From Candidatus Helarchaeota archaeon (lineage in GTDB: Archaea > Asgardarchaeota > Lokiarchaeia > Helarchaeales > HEL-GB-A), in contig JAEOSY010000579.1 of assembly GCA_016840125.1 (NCBI GenBank), positions 1-15,963 on the forward strand: 15,963 nt of DNA, given 5' to 3'. Positions 7,211 to 14,244 of this stretch are shown one piece after another. Numbering within the stretch: the stretch's first letter is position 1; every line of letters begins with the position of its first letter. The notes below the pieces were generated by a model. The model had not been told where the DNA came from and did not search any database. It saw only the letters and a program-made list of their open reading frames with translations. The translations under genes and the position numbers were made by a program.

Positions 7211-9583
7211 ATGAAAATAGGTGTCTTTATCTGTCATTGTGGTTTTAATATAGCGGAAGTTGTAGATATTGAACAAATTATGAAAAAAATTGAACATGAA
7301 GCTGATTTAGTATTAATTGATGATGATTATGTATGTTCCGAAGCTGGATTAAAGAAACTGAAAGAAAAAATTGCAGAAGAAAAGATAGATCGTGTGGTTA
7401 TTGCTTCCTGCTCTCCCAAAGTCCATGAATTATTATTCAGAGATGCCCTAGAAGAAGCTGGAATTAATAAATATCTTTTAGAAATCGCAAATATCCGTGA
7501 ACAAGCTTCATGGGTACACCGTGATGAAAAGGAAGGCGCAACATCAAAATCTTTAGATTTAATCATGGCCGCGATAGAAAAAGTAAGAAGATTGAAACCT
7601 CTCTATCCCAAAAAGGTCCCTATTAAGGACTCTGTCTTGGTTATCGGTGGTGGCGTCGCAGGAATCAAAGTCGCATTAAGTCTGGGCGATATGGGAATTA
7701 AAACCTATCTAGTCGAGCGAGACCCAAGTATTGGGGGTCATATGGCGATGTTTGATAAAACTTTCCCAACTATGGATTGCAGTATTTGCATCTTAGCTCC
7801 CTTAATGGTTGAGGTTAATCATCATCAAAATATTGAGCTAATGACGTATTCTGAAGTAAAAGAAATAAGTGGGCATATCGGAAATTTTCATGTCAAGATT
7901 GAAAAAAAGCCAAGATTTGTCAATGAAACTCTATGTGTAGGCTGTATAGACACTTGTGCAACCGATTGTCCGGCGGAGGTGCCTGATGAATACAATAATA
8001 GCTACAGTACTAGAAAAGCTATCTATCTTCAATTTCCCCAAGCTGTTCCCATGGTTGCTGTAATAGACCCTGAAGCATGCATAGGTTGTAAGGCATGTGA
8101 AAATTTCTGTGACCGAGAGGCAATCGATTTTAATCAAAAAAGTGATGTAATCGACTTGGATGTTGGAACAATTATTGTAGCCGCCGGTTATACACCCTTC
8201 GATCCATCTATCTATAAAGAATATGGCTATGGGGTTTATAAAAATGTCATAACTGGTTTGGAAATGGAGCGGTTCTTATCTCCCTCTGGACCCACGAAGG
8301 GGGCAATCGTCAGACCGTCTGATGGTAAAACTGCGAAACGAATTGCATTTATTCAGTGTGTGGGCAGTCGTGATGATGCTGTTGGAAAGCCTGGATGTTC
8401 GCGAGTATGCTGTATGTATGCTATGAAACAAGCAATGGAAATAAGAGAACGAGTCCCTGATGCAGAAATTCATGTATATTACATTGATATACGTGCCTTT
8501 GGGAAAGGATATGAACAATATTGGCAAAGAATCATAACGGAATATAGAGTCCGATTTATTCGAGGCAGGGTCAGCAAAATTCTTGAAAATCCCCCAAACA
8601 ATAGTTTAATTATAAAAGCCGAAGACACACTCGCTAATGTATTAGTAGAAAGAGAATACGATCTAATTGTGCTCTCAGTTGGGATGGATCCTGCTGAGGA
8701 TCTAGACAAATTATCAGAAATGCTTAATATATCAACTGATTCAGAGGGATTCCTATTAGAAGATCATCCAAAATTACGCACCTCTGAATCTACATTGAAG
8801 GGTATCTATTTAGCTGGTTGTGCGCAGGGACCCAAAGATATTCAGGATAGTATTTCACATGCTGAAAGCGCCGCGATTAAGGCTGCTAACTTAGTCAGAT
8901 CTGGCGAAGTTGAACTAGATATTCAAGTACCTATTATAAATGCGGAGAAATGCATTGGATGCCGTTTATGCGAGAACACTTGTGACTGGAATGCTCTTGA
9001 GTTCGATAAAGAGCAGAAAAAAATGACCGTTAAAGAATTAAATTGCGTAGGCTGTGGTACTTGCGCTGGAGCTTGCCCAAGTGAGGCGATTTCCATTGAA
9101 GGTTTTACCGATGAACAAATTATTTCACAAGTTGACGCTATCTTGGATAAAAAACAGGAATATCCCCTAATAATTGGGTTCTTTTGCAATTGGTGCTCAT
9201 ACGCCGCCGCTGATCTGGCAGGAACTAGTAAGATTCAGTACCCTACCAATATAAGAATTATTCGCGTGATGTGCACTGGACGAATCTCTCCTCAGTTCGT
9301 TATAGAGGCCTTCTCTAAGGGAGCTGATGGTGTATTAGTAGCCGGTTGTCACCCCCAAGATTGCCATTATAAAATTGGATTTGATAGAGCAACGAACCGA
9401 GTAAATGCATTAAGAGAATTATTACATGATTATGGCATTAATGAAAAGCGCTTACGAATAGTGAGTGCGGGTGCGCCCGAATCCCAAAAAATAGCTGATG
9501 AAATAACTGATTTTGTGACTGAATTAGAAAAAATTGGTCCCTCTGGAGCCGAAATAAAAAAAGGGGTAAAAATTAAGAGTTAA
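7211..9583 (+). CDS. hdrA: HdrA fused to MvhD: electron-bifurcating heterodisulfide reductase subunit A
   Basis: A 790-residue flavin iron-sulfur protein. Domains in order: an N-terminal HdrA-specific domain (residues 1-130, VFICHCG, ASCSPKVHE); an FAD-binding Rossmann fold with GGGVAG (146-151) and SIGGHM; the HdrA motif TMDCSICILAP (187-197); an inserted ferredoxin region (Cys242/245/249/253 and Cys290/293/296/300); the second flavin half (CVGSRD, CSRVCCMYA, LAGCAQGPKDI); a C-terminal two-cluster ferredoxin (Cys581/584/587/591 and Cys612/615/618/622); and an MvhD domain (about 651-775) with FCNWC, VMCTG and AGCHPQDCHY. MvhD normally links a [NiFe]-hydrogenase to HdrA by a [2Fe-2S] centre. 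Here it is fused, as in several archaea, and no hydrogenase is nearby. AGGGG at 7199-7203 serves ATG 7211. It ends four bases from a convergent gene. Confidence 0.95.
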   Translation: MKIGVFICHCGFNIAEVVDIEQIMKKIEHEADLVLIDDDYVCSEAGLKKLKEKIAEEKIDRVVIASCSPKVHELLFRDALEEAGINKYLLEIANIREQASWVHRDEKEGATSKSLDLIMAAIEKVRRLKPLYPKKVPIKDSVLVIGGGVAGIKVALSLGDMGIKTYLVERDPSIGGHMAMFDKTFPTMDCSICILAPLMVEVNHHQNIELMTYSEVKEISGHIGNFHVKIEKKPRFVNETLCVGCIDTCATDCPAEVPDEYNNSYSTRKAIYLQFPQAVPMVAVIDPEACIGCKACENFCDREAIDFNQKSDVIDLDVGTIIVAAGYTPFDPSIYKEYGYGVYKNVITGLEMERFLSPSGPTKGAIVRPSDGKTAKRIAFIQCVGSRDDAVGKPGCSRVCCMYAMKQAMEIRERVPDAEIHVYYIDIRAFGKGYEQYWQRIITEYRVRFIRGRVSKILENPPNNSLIIKAEDTLANVLVEREYDLIVLSVGMDPAEDLDKLSEMLNISTDSEGFLLEDHPKLRTSESTLKGIYLAGCAQGPKDIQDSISHAESAAIKAANLVRSGEVELDIQVPIINAEKCIGCRLCENTCDWNALEFDKEQKKMTVKELNCVGCGTCAGACPSEAISIEGFTDEQIISQVDAILDKKQEYPLIIGFFCNWCSYAAADLAGTSKIQYPTNIRIIRVMCTGRISPQFVIEAFSKGADGVLVAGCHPQDCHYKIGFDRATNRVNALRELLHDYGINEKRLRIVSAGAPESQKIADEITDFVTELEKIGPSGAEIKKGVKIKS

Positions 9584-9597
9584 TTTTTTATTTTTTC
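9584..9597 (+). terminator. T-tract at the end of hdrA
   Basis: Just after the hdrA TAA the plus strand reads a T run broken by a single A (9584-9596). Archaeal RNA polymerase stops at such U-tracts without needing a hairpin. The tract overlaps the last codons of the convergent gene. Confidence 0.5.
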
Positions 9598-10532
9598 TTA
9601 GGTGTGTATAGATTTAATCCTATGAAGACGCCTGTTTCCTCAAGTTCTTTATTTCCTCGTGTGGATGCAACAATGGTACTCTTTCCTGATGCAGATGAGC
9701 CATAATCCTTAGTTTTATCCATTGTTAAAGTAGCTATATTCCCATCCAATACGATTTCTACATTCTGTGCTTCTTTTACTTTCCTTTTTTTGACTTCTTT
9801 TTTGGTGGGGAATTTATATGCAAAGCAACCGAGCACTAGGAGGGGATCTGATCCTTTGATTTTGTGGTTACCGCGTGATGAGGCTACAATTATAGACTTC
9901 CCTGATTTGCTCTTACCGAGTTCTTTTGAGATATCTATTGTCAAGATTAATAGATTATCTTTAAGTTCGAACTCGATGTTACCCATATCTGGTTTTTCAA
10001 CATTTTCTTTTGCATACCCGACTATCCACCTAGCGTATTGCGAGAATTTTTCTGCTTCCCAATCCCCTTTAAGTCCCGCGGATTTTACTTTGTCAAGATC
10101 TGCATCCGCAAGCTCTTGGATTGTAGCCATACCCTTCGTCTTTAATTTTTTCGCACTACCGGGTGCCACACCTTCTATGGCAACTGTATCTAAATCCGCC
10201 AACTCAGTATCTGGAGTCTTTTCATATTTTTTATCCAATAATTCGTCGATAGGGAGTATTTCATCATGCACGCCTGGGTCTTCTTTCTGGATCATCATAT
10301 CGATCGCAAAGGAAATACCGTGATTTAGCTTATAATCGCTTAATTCCTTTCCCTTCACATCTCCAAACTTCGTGTCAGCCAAATCTTCTATTGATTTAAT
10401 TCCCATGTCTTCAAAAGCGGGAACATCATCCTCGACTATCCCTGCGATTGCATGCAACGGAAGATTTGGTAGCTCTTCATTTGTTGTTTCTTTAAACTCA
10501 TTTGTAATAAGATATTTTACTGGTCTTACCAT
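9588..10532 (-). CDS. Uncharacterised protein: two HhH-like segments plus duplicated SGKS-IVAS module
   Basis: A 314-residue soluble, lysine-rich protein. Residues 25-56 (LPLHAIAGIVEDDVPAFEDMG, SIEDLADT) and 114-150 (DTVAIEGVAPGSAKKLKTKG, TIQELADAD) are two similar helix-hairpin-helix-like segments, the kind that binds nucleic acid backbones. The second half is an internal duplication of about 50 residues (185-240 and 257-311). Each copy has a strand pair, then D-x-SKELG or D-x-TKDYG, then SGKS-IVAS-RGN and a closing beta segment. SGKS recalls a P-loop end, but no GxxxxGK precedes it, so ATP binding is not claimed. A ssDNA- or RNA-binding role is my inference from HhH plus a small duplicated beta module. 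The ATG at 10532 has an AAGGTGA site. I do not recognise a named family. Confidence 0.8.
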   Translation of the reverse strand: MVRPVKYLITNEFKETTNEELPNLPLHAIAGIVEDDVPAFEDMGIKSIEDLADTKFGDVKGKELSDYKLNHGISFAIDMMIQKEDPGVHDEILPIDELLDKKYEKTPDTELADLDTVAIEGVAPGSAKKLKTKGMATIQELADADLDKVKSAGLKGDWEAEKFSQYARWIVGYAKENVEKPDMGNIEFELKDNLLILTIDISKELGKSKSGKSIIVASSRGNHKIKGSDPLLVLGCFAYKFPTKKEVKKRKVKEAQNVEIVLDGNIATLTMDKTKDYGSSASGKSTIVASTRGNKELEETGVFIGLNLYTPKKK

Positions 10533-10655
10533 TCTTCATCACCTTTTCTTTTATAAAAAAAGATTATACTAAAATTTGTCATTGGTTTCTTTTAAATGAT
10601 TATAAAATAAAAAGAAGGAGATTTGATAAAAACTAGCAATAATCAAGTAGATTTT

Positions 10656-11348
10656 TTAGATACCTTTCAGTAAATCAATGATATGATTATTTACTTCCTT
10701 TAATACTACTTCGGGCAAGTTTAAAACGCGTCTTCCCACCTGGTCTTGCATTTCTGGCAGATCTTGACTAGAACAAAACATCGCTCCACTTATTTCAGAG
10801 CCGAATTCGCGGGGTGGTAGAATTGCAGCAGGAAGCACCAAATCCTTTTTTACGTCAACTAAATTAGTAATGATATTTATTATCCCCTCTCCATCCCCCA
10901 CTCGACATAAGCTTAGATTTGATTTTTTCTCCAATTTTGAAACGGAAATTATCTTAACTGCAATGATGTCAATCGCTTTATCAATCGGGACCTCATTTCC
11001 TAGCCTCAATCGATCTTTAAACCCTTTCAAAATATTAAAAATAAACTTTAATTCTAATGCGCTGAATTTATTTCTCTCGATTTCTTTCTCATTCTTTAGA
11101 ATGGCATCCCAGAATTGGTTGGCCATTAAATCAAATTCTTTCACCATGCGATCTTCCCCGAGATCTACTGGGGAAATATAGCTGAATTTGATTGCCTTTA
11201 TAGCTGAATTTAATTTATTAATAGCTTCCAAAGTTTTTTCCTTGCTTGCTGGGAGCTTGTACTTTTTATTAACGGTTAAATCTTTCAATTTCTTAAGGGC
11301 GTACTCAACTATTAATACACGGGGATCCTTAGATATATCTTGAGGCAT
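10656..11348 (-). CDS. tRNA-binding (EMAPII/Trbp111-type OB-fold) domain protein
   Basis: A 230-residue protein. Residues 1-115 are helical and charged. Residues 123-210 match the tRNA-binding OB-fold seen in Trbp111, CsaA, EMAPII and the C-terminus of some methionyl-tRNA synthetases: AVKIISVSKLEKKSNLSLCRVGDG, INIITNL-DVKKD-LVLPAAILPPREFG and the hallmark GAMFCSSQDL (188-197). In that family the GAMFCS-E/Q turn and the strand before it contact the tRNA elbow. A free-standing archaeal tRNA-binding protein or tRNA chaperone is the likely role; association with an aminoacyl-tRNA synthetase is possible. The ATG at 11348 has GGAGGG upstream with good spacing. An inverted repeat flanking a TATA-like box lies 27-55 bp before it. 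It is followed on the same strand by the HhH protein after 123 bp. Confidence 0.82.
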   Translation of the reverse strand: MPQDISKDPRVLIVEYALKKLKDLTVNKKYKLPASKEKTLEAINKLNSAIKAIKFSYISPVDLGEDRMVKEFDLMANQFWDAILKNEKEIERNKFSALELKFIFNILKGFKDRLRLGNEVPIDKAIDIIAVKIISVSKLEKKSNLSLCRVGDGEGIINIITNLVDVKKDLVLPAAILPPREFGSEISGAMFCSSQDLPEMQDQVGRRVLNLPEVVLKEVNNHIIDLLKGI

Positions 11349-11374
11349 GATATTCCCTCCACAAATGATGCTAG

Positions 11375-11403
11375 TTGGAATGTATTAATACTATAAATTC
11401 CAA
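11375..11403 (-). promoter_or_regulatory. TATA box flanked by a perfect 7-bp inverted repeat (possible operator)
   Basis: The arms TTGGAAT (11375-11381) and ATTCCAA (11397-11403) are perfect complements separated by 15 bases. The spacer holds the palindrome GTATTAATAC (11382-11391), and on the minus strand TTTATAGTA (11388-11396) reads as a TATA box. The box sits about 40 bases before the ATG of the tRNA-binding gene, which predicts a short leader that includes the GGAGGG site. A repressor bound here would block TBP. The same DNA could act as a terminator stem for the gene ending at 11418. Confidence 0.45.
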
Positions 11404-11417
11404 AGGTGTATGGTAGT

Positions 11418-12599
11418 TTATCTTTTCATTCCTTGCATCATCTTTGTAACTGCTTCGATAAAATTGCTTGCGGGTTTTTCATCTCGAATCTGTTTAAGAT
11501 TTATGGCGTCTTTTGGACAGTTCGCCGCACATACTCCACACCCAACGCAAATCTCTTCTCTGACAAGAATTTCATCTTCTGACTTATCTTCTTTTTCACC
11601 TGCTTTGTAAATTAACGCAAAGAAAGGACATATTTTAACGCATTTCTTGCAGTTTATACATTTTTCTTGATCGAATACTGGAATGTAGTCCGATTTCTGG
11701 AAAATATCCCAATAATTATATTTCACTGCGGTGCTCAATATCCCACAGCAACAAGTGCAGCAATTACAAATAAAGCCTTGTCTGTCAGCTGTGTTTTGGG
11801 TAATATGAACGCAGCCTTCTTTCTCTGCCTGCTTCAAGATATCTAGGGTTTCTTCTGCTGTAATATAACGTCCAATCCCCTCCTCTACGGTATATCTAGC
11901 TGGAACTCCAAATACTAAACAATTTTCGACAGTTCGTTCACATTCAGGTGCTGTCTTTAACATCATAGACATCGTTCTACAAGTACACGGCAAAACTGCA
12001 ATATTATTTTCTTCTTTTCCCGCCTCTTTTACGATTTCTTCAATGTCCTGGTATGTTAAAACCTGTTGTTTCTCAATCTCTACCGGCTGATCCATTTCTA
12101 TTAATCGGGAGTCTACTGAGGGTTCGGTACTAGGTACTACACGGAATACCGTAAAATCAGTGCCTGTAACCGCGCCTAAGAGATTCATCGCATCCTGAGG
12201 ATTCGAATGAAACATTTTCACGAAGGCTCGTCGTTCATCGACACTTACATTTTTATTAATAATGAAGTATTCAACTAGCCCCGGAAAAAGCGGGGGGATC
12301 ATGAATTTCTTCTTCCCATCCCTTCTACTAACATAATAGAAGAGTACACCACGGCTAGCTAAGCGATCGAACGTTTCGCGCACCTTATCTTCGGATAAAC
12401 CTGACTTTTTTGCAAAAGCTTCTATAGTATATCGATCCATTCCCACCGTTTTAAACGGTCCAGCCATTAACACTTTTACGTCCTCTGGAGTGTACCAGAT
12501 CTTAAGTACATCTAAAGAAACTTTACTTTTGGGCATCATAAGTATGTCCCTTAATTTCTTAAAGGCTTGATCGGCTTCTGATTCCGTCATCTCAATCAC
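11418..12599 (-). CDS. Cys-rich 4Fe-4S protein with winged-helix-like N-terminus
   Basis: A 393-residue protein. Residues 37-95 (TPEDVKVLM, SGLSEDKVRETFDRLASRGVLFYY) look like a winged helix; a long linker follows. Residues 200-290 are a cysteine-rich block: CTC at 205-207, Cys220, Cys227, Cys263 and the dense CNCCTCCCG run (278-286). Two ferredoxin clusters end the protein: Cys314/317/320/324 and Cys351/354/357/361. This is the layout of a widespread 4Fe-4S family in anaerobic archaea and sulfate reducers (TPEEA start, SADR-x-ICNCCxCCC core) whose function I do not know. It could be a redox relay or a redox-sensing regulator. The start is GTG at 12599 or ATG at 12590; neither has a clear ribosome-binding site, so leaderless translation is possible. 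It diverges from the acyl-CoA operon. Confidence 0.85.
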   Translation of the reverse strand: MIEMTESEADQAFKKLRDILMMPKSKVSLDVLKIWYTPEDVKVLMAGPFKTVGMDRYTIEAFAKKSGLSEDKVRETFDRLASRGVLFYYVSRRDGKKKFMIPPLFPGLVEYFIINKNVSVDERRAFVKMFHSNPQDAMNLLGAVTGTDFTVFRVVPSTEPSVDSRLIEMDQPVEIEKQQVLTYQDIEEIVKEAGKEENNIAVLPCTCRTMSMMLKTAPECERTVENCLVFGVPARYTVEEGIGRYITAEETLDILKQAEKEGCVHITQNTADRQGFICNCCTCCCGILSTAVKYNYWDIFQKSDYIPVFDQEKCINCKKCVKICPFFALIYKAGEKEDKSEDEILVREEICVGCGVCAANCPKDAINLKQIRDEKPASNFIEAVTKMMQGMKR

Positions 12600-12682
12600 A
12601 TAAATATCTTATTTTAGTAAACTATTTAATTCATTCTCCCTTTCACCTTTCTCCAAATATAGCAAATTTAATTAATGAATTC

Positions 12683-12690
12683 ATTTATAC
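12683..12690 (+). promoter_or_regulatory. Putative TATA box of the acyl-CoA operon
   Basis: ATTTATAC lies about 22-26 bases before the thiolase ATG at 12709. At normal archaeal spacing, transcription would start near or at the ATG, giving a nearly leaderless message. A weak GTGAT at 12701-12705 could be the ribosome-binding site if the start lies further upstream. Sequence match only. Confidence 0.35.
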
Positions 12691-12708
12691 TTTCCAAAGA
12701 GTGATAAT

Positions 12709-13872
12709 ATGCGCGATGTGGCTATAATTGGAGTTGGAATGACGAAGTTTGGGAAACTCCCAGACCAAGATTTGTTGGCAATTTTGTCAGAATCGTCCCT
12801 CAAAGCGATTGAAGATTCAAACACCGCAGAGTCAGACTTTGATGCTGTTTATGTTGCCTGTATGGCTGCAGAAACACTGAACCACATGACTGGGATTGCC
12901 AGTGCCCTAGTAGATCGCATCAACTTAATTCCCGCTGCAGCTGACCATATCAAAAACGGTCCTGCTTCTGGAGGGTCTGCTATAAAAAACGCATTCTATG
13001 CGATTGCCTCTGGTGCATCTGATCTGGTGCTAGTCGCAGGAGCTGAAAAAATGACTCATATCACTACTCCTGGCTTTGTAACTTCCGCGGTGGCCACGAT
13101 TACTCACCATACCGCTGAACGGCTTCACGGGGTCTCCCTTCCATCTTTCGCTGGATTACTTACACGTGCGTATATGGAAAAATACAATGTACCGAAGGAA
13201 TGGATTACAAGCATCGCTGTGAAGAATCATAAAAATGGGCTCCATAATCCTTATGCCCACTTTCAAAAAGAAATTACACTTGAAAAAGCCTTAGGCTCTC
13301 CAATTATAGCGGATCCATTGCAACTTTATGATATTTGCCCTATCTCCGATGGGGGGGCTGCAATGGTGATGTGTCCTGCCGAAATGGCTAAAAAATTTTG
13401 CGATACTCCCATCCTCATTACTGGCATTGGACAAGCAACTGACACTCACATCATCTATGAACGTGAAGATGTCACCGTGCTGAAAGCATTACAATTATGT
13501 TCGAAACAAGCCTACGACATGGCGAAAAAAACCCCTGAGGACATGGATCTTGCAGAGTTACATGATGCTTTTGAAATTCTTGAAGTCGTTGAGAGTGAGG
13601 ATATTGGGTTCTTTAAGAAAGGGGAAGGTGCCAAGGCAGCTTACGATGGGCTCACGGAGATAGGTGGAAAAATACCCATCAATCCATCTGGAGGACTCAA
13701 AGCCCGTGGTCATCCACTCGGCGCAACAGGTATCGCGCAAGTTATCGAACTAGTCTGGCAATTACAGAATGAAGCTGGGAAAAGACAAGTTCAGAATGCG
13801 CAATCAGGTATTACATGCAACTTTGGGGGATTTGGGAATAATATTATAAGTATATTAGTGGAGCGGAAGTGA
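12709..13872 (+). CDS. Thiolase-superfamily protein lacking the nucleophilic Cys
   Basis: A 387-residue member of the archaeal thiolase/SCP-x (lipid-transfer) branch. It opens with DVAIIGVGMTKFGK, and has NGPASGGSAIKNA (83-95), GAEKMTH, HDAFEILE (285-292), NPSGGLKARGHPLGATG (325-341) and TCNFGGFGN (369-377). His285, His335 and Cys370 stand at or near normal active-site positions. The expected nucleophile is not there: where family members have N-A-C-A-S-G-G, this protein has N-G-P-A-S-G-G, so Pro85 replaces Cys. A classical thiolase ping-pong reaction should be impossible. Thiolase-like proteins without the Cys, such as the steroid aldolase Ltp2, work with DUF35 partners, and a DUF35 gene overlaps this stop codon. 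An aldolase, lipid-transfer or scaffold role is therefore possible (inference). It is first in its operon. Confidence 0.9.
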   Translation: MRDVAIIGVGMTKFGKLPDQDLLAILSESSLKAIEDSNTAESDFDAVYVACMAAETLNHMTGIASALVDRINLIPAAADHIKNGPASGGSAIKNAFYAIASGASDLVLVAGAEKMTHITTPGFVTSAVATITHHTAERLHGVSLPSFAGLLTRAYMEKYNVPKEWITSIAVKNHKNGLHNPYAHFQKEITLEKALGSPIIADPLQLYDICPISDGGAAMVMCPAEMAKKFCDTPILITGIGQATDTHIIYEREDVTVLKALQLCSKQAYDMAKKTPEDMDLAELHDAFEILEVVESEDIGFFKKGEGAKAAYDGLTEIGGKIPINPSGGLKARGHPLGATGIAQVIELVWQLQNEAGKRQVQNAQSGITCNFGGFGNNIISILVERK

Positions 13873-14228
13873 GTGGCATGAGTGAAACGGCAATTTTTTG
13901 GCATAAATGCAAGAAATGTGGCAAAATCCAACACCCCGATCATATCCGATGCCTAAAATGTAAAAATACTACATTTGACACTATAGAGGCATCAGGAGAT
14001 TGTATACTTCTCACTTATACAATTCTAAAGGCTCCACCTGCTGAATATCGCGATAAGAAAGCCTATGCTCTAGGAATAGTTGAATATTCTAATGGAGTTC
14101 GAGCACTAGGGCAACTTACCACGATGGAGAATTTGAAGGTAGGTATGAAGTTACAACCCAAATGGGAAAAATTGACTGATGATTTAGATGGGCAAGAGGT
14201 TTCTGCCATAGCTTATGAGCCTCTTTAA
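13869..14228 (+). CDS. DUF35 Zn-ribbon/OB-fold acyl-CoA-binding partner
   Basis: A 119-residue protein. A rubredoxin-like zinc ribbon (Cys14, Cys17, Cys28, Cys31: CKKC and CLKC) is followed by an OB-fold (residues 40-118: GDCILLTYTILKAPP, YALGIVEYSNGVRALGQL). DUF35 proteins accompany archaeal thiolases and HMG-CoA synthase, bridging them and shielding CoA intermediates; in steroid degraders they partner thiolase-like aldolases. The start is GTG at 13869, overlapping the thiolase stop as GTGA (13869-13872), with GGAG at 13859-13862. The ATG at codon 4 (13878) is an alternative. Such overlap means translational coupling and likely a fixed-ratio complex with the upstream protein. Length is normal for the family. 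Confidence 0.92.
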   Translation: MSGMSETAIFWHKCKKCGKIQHPDHIRCLKCKNTTFDTIEASGDCILLTYTILKAPPAEYRDKKAYALGIVEYSNGVRALGQLTTMENLKVGMKLQPKWEKLTDDLDGQEVSAIAYEPL

Positions 14229-14244
14229 CTGAAAGTAAGAAGGG

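Noticed and set aside
10000..10100. SGKS in the 9588-10532 protein as a Walker A (P-loop) ATPase site (search across the gene)
   Set aside because: No upstream GxxxxGK pattern and no Walker B. The string occurs identically in two small beta modules, so it is a repeat core rather than a P-loop.
9790..10323. A 177-residue plus-strand open frame
   Set aside because: It is antisense to the HhH/SGKS protein, Ser-rich, with no ribosome-binding site. The minus-strand gene has internal domain repeats and a good start.
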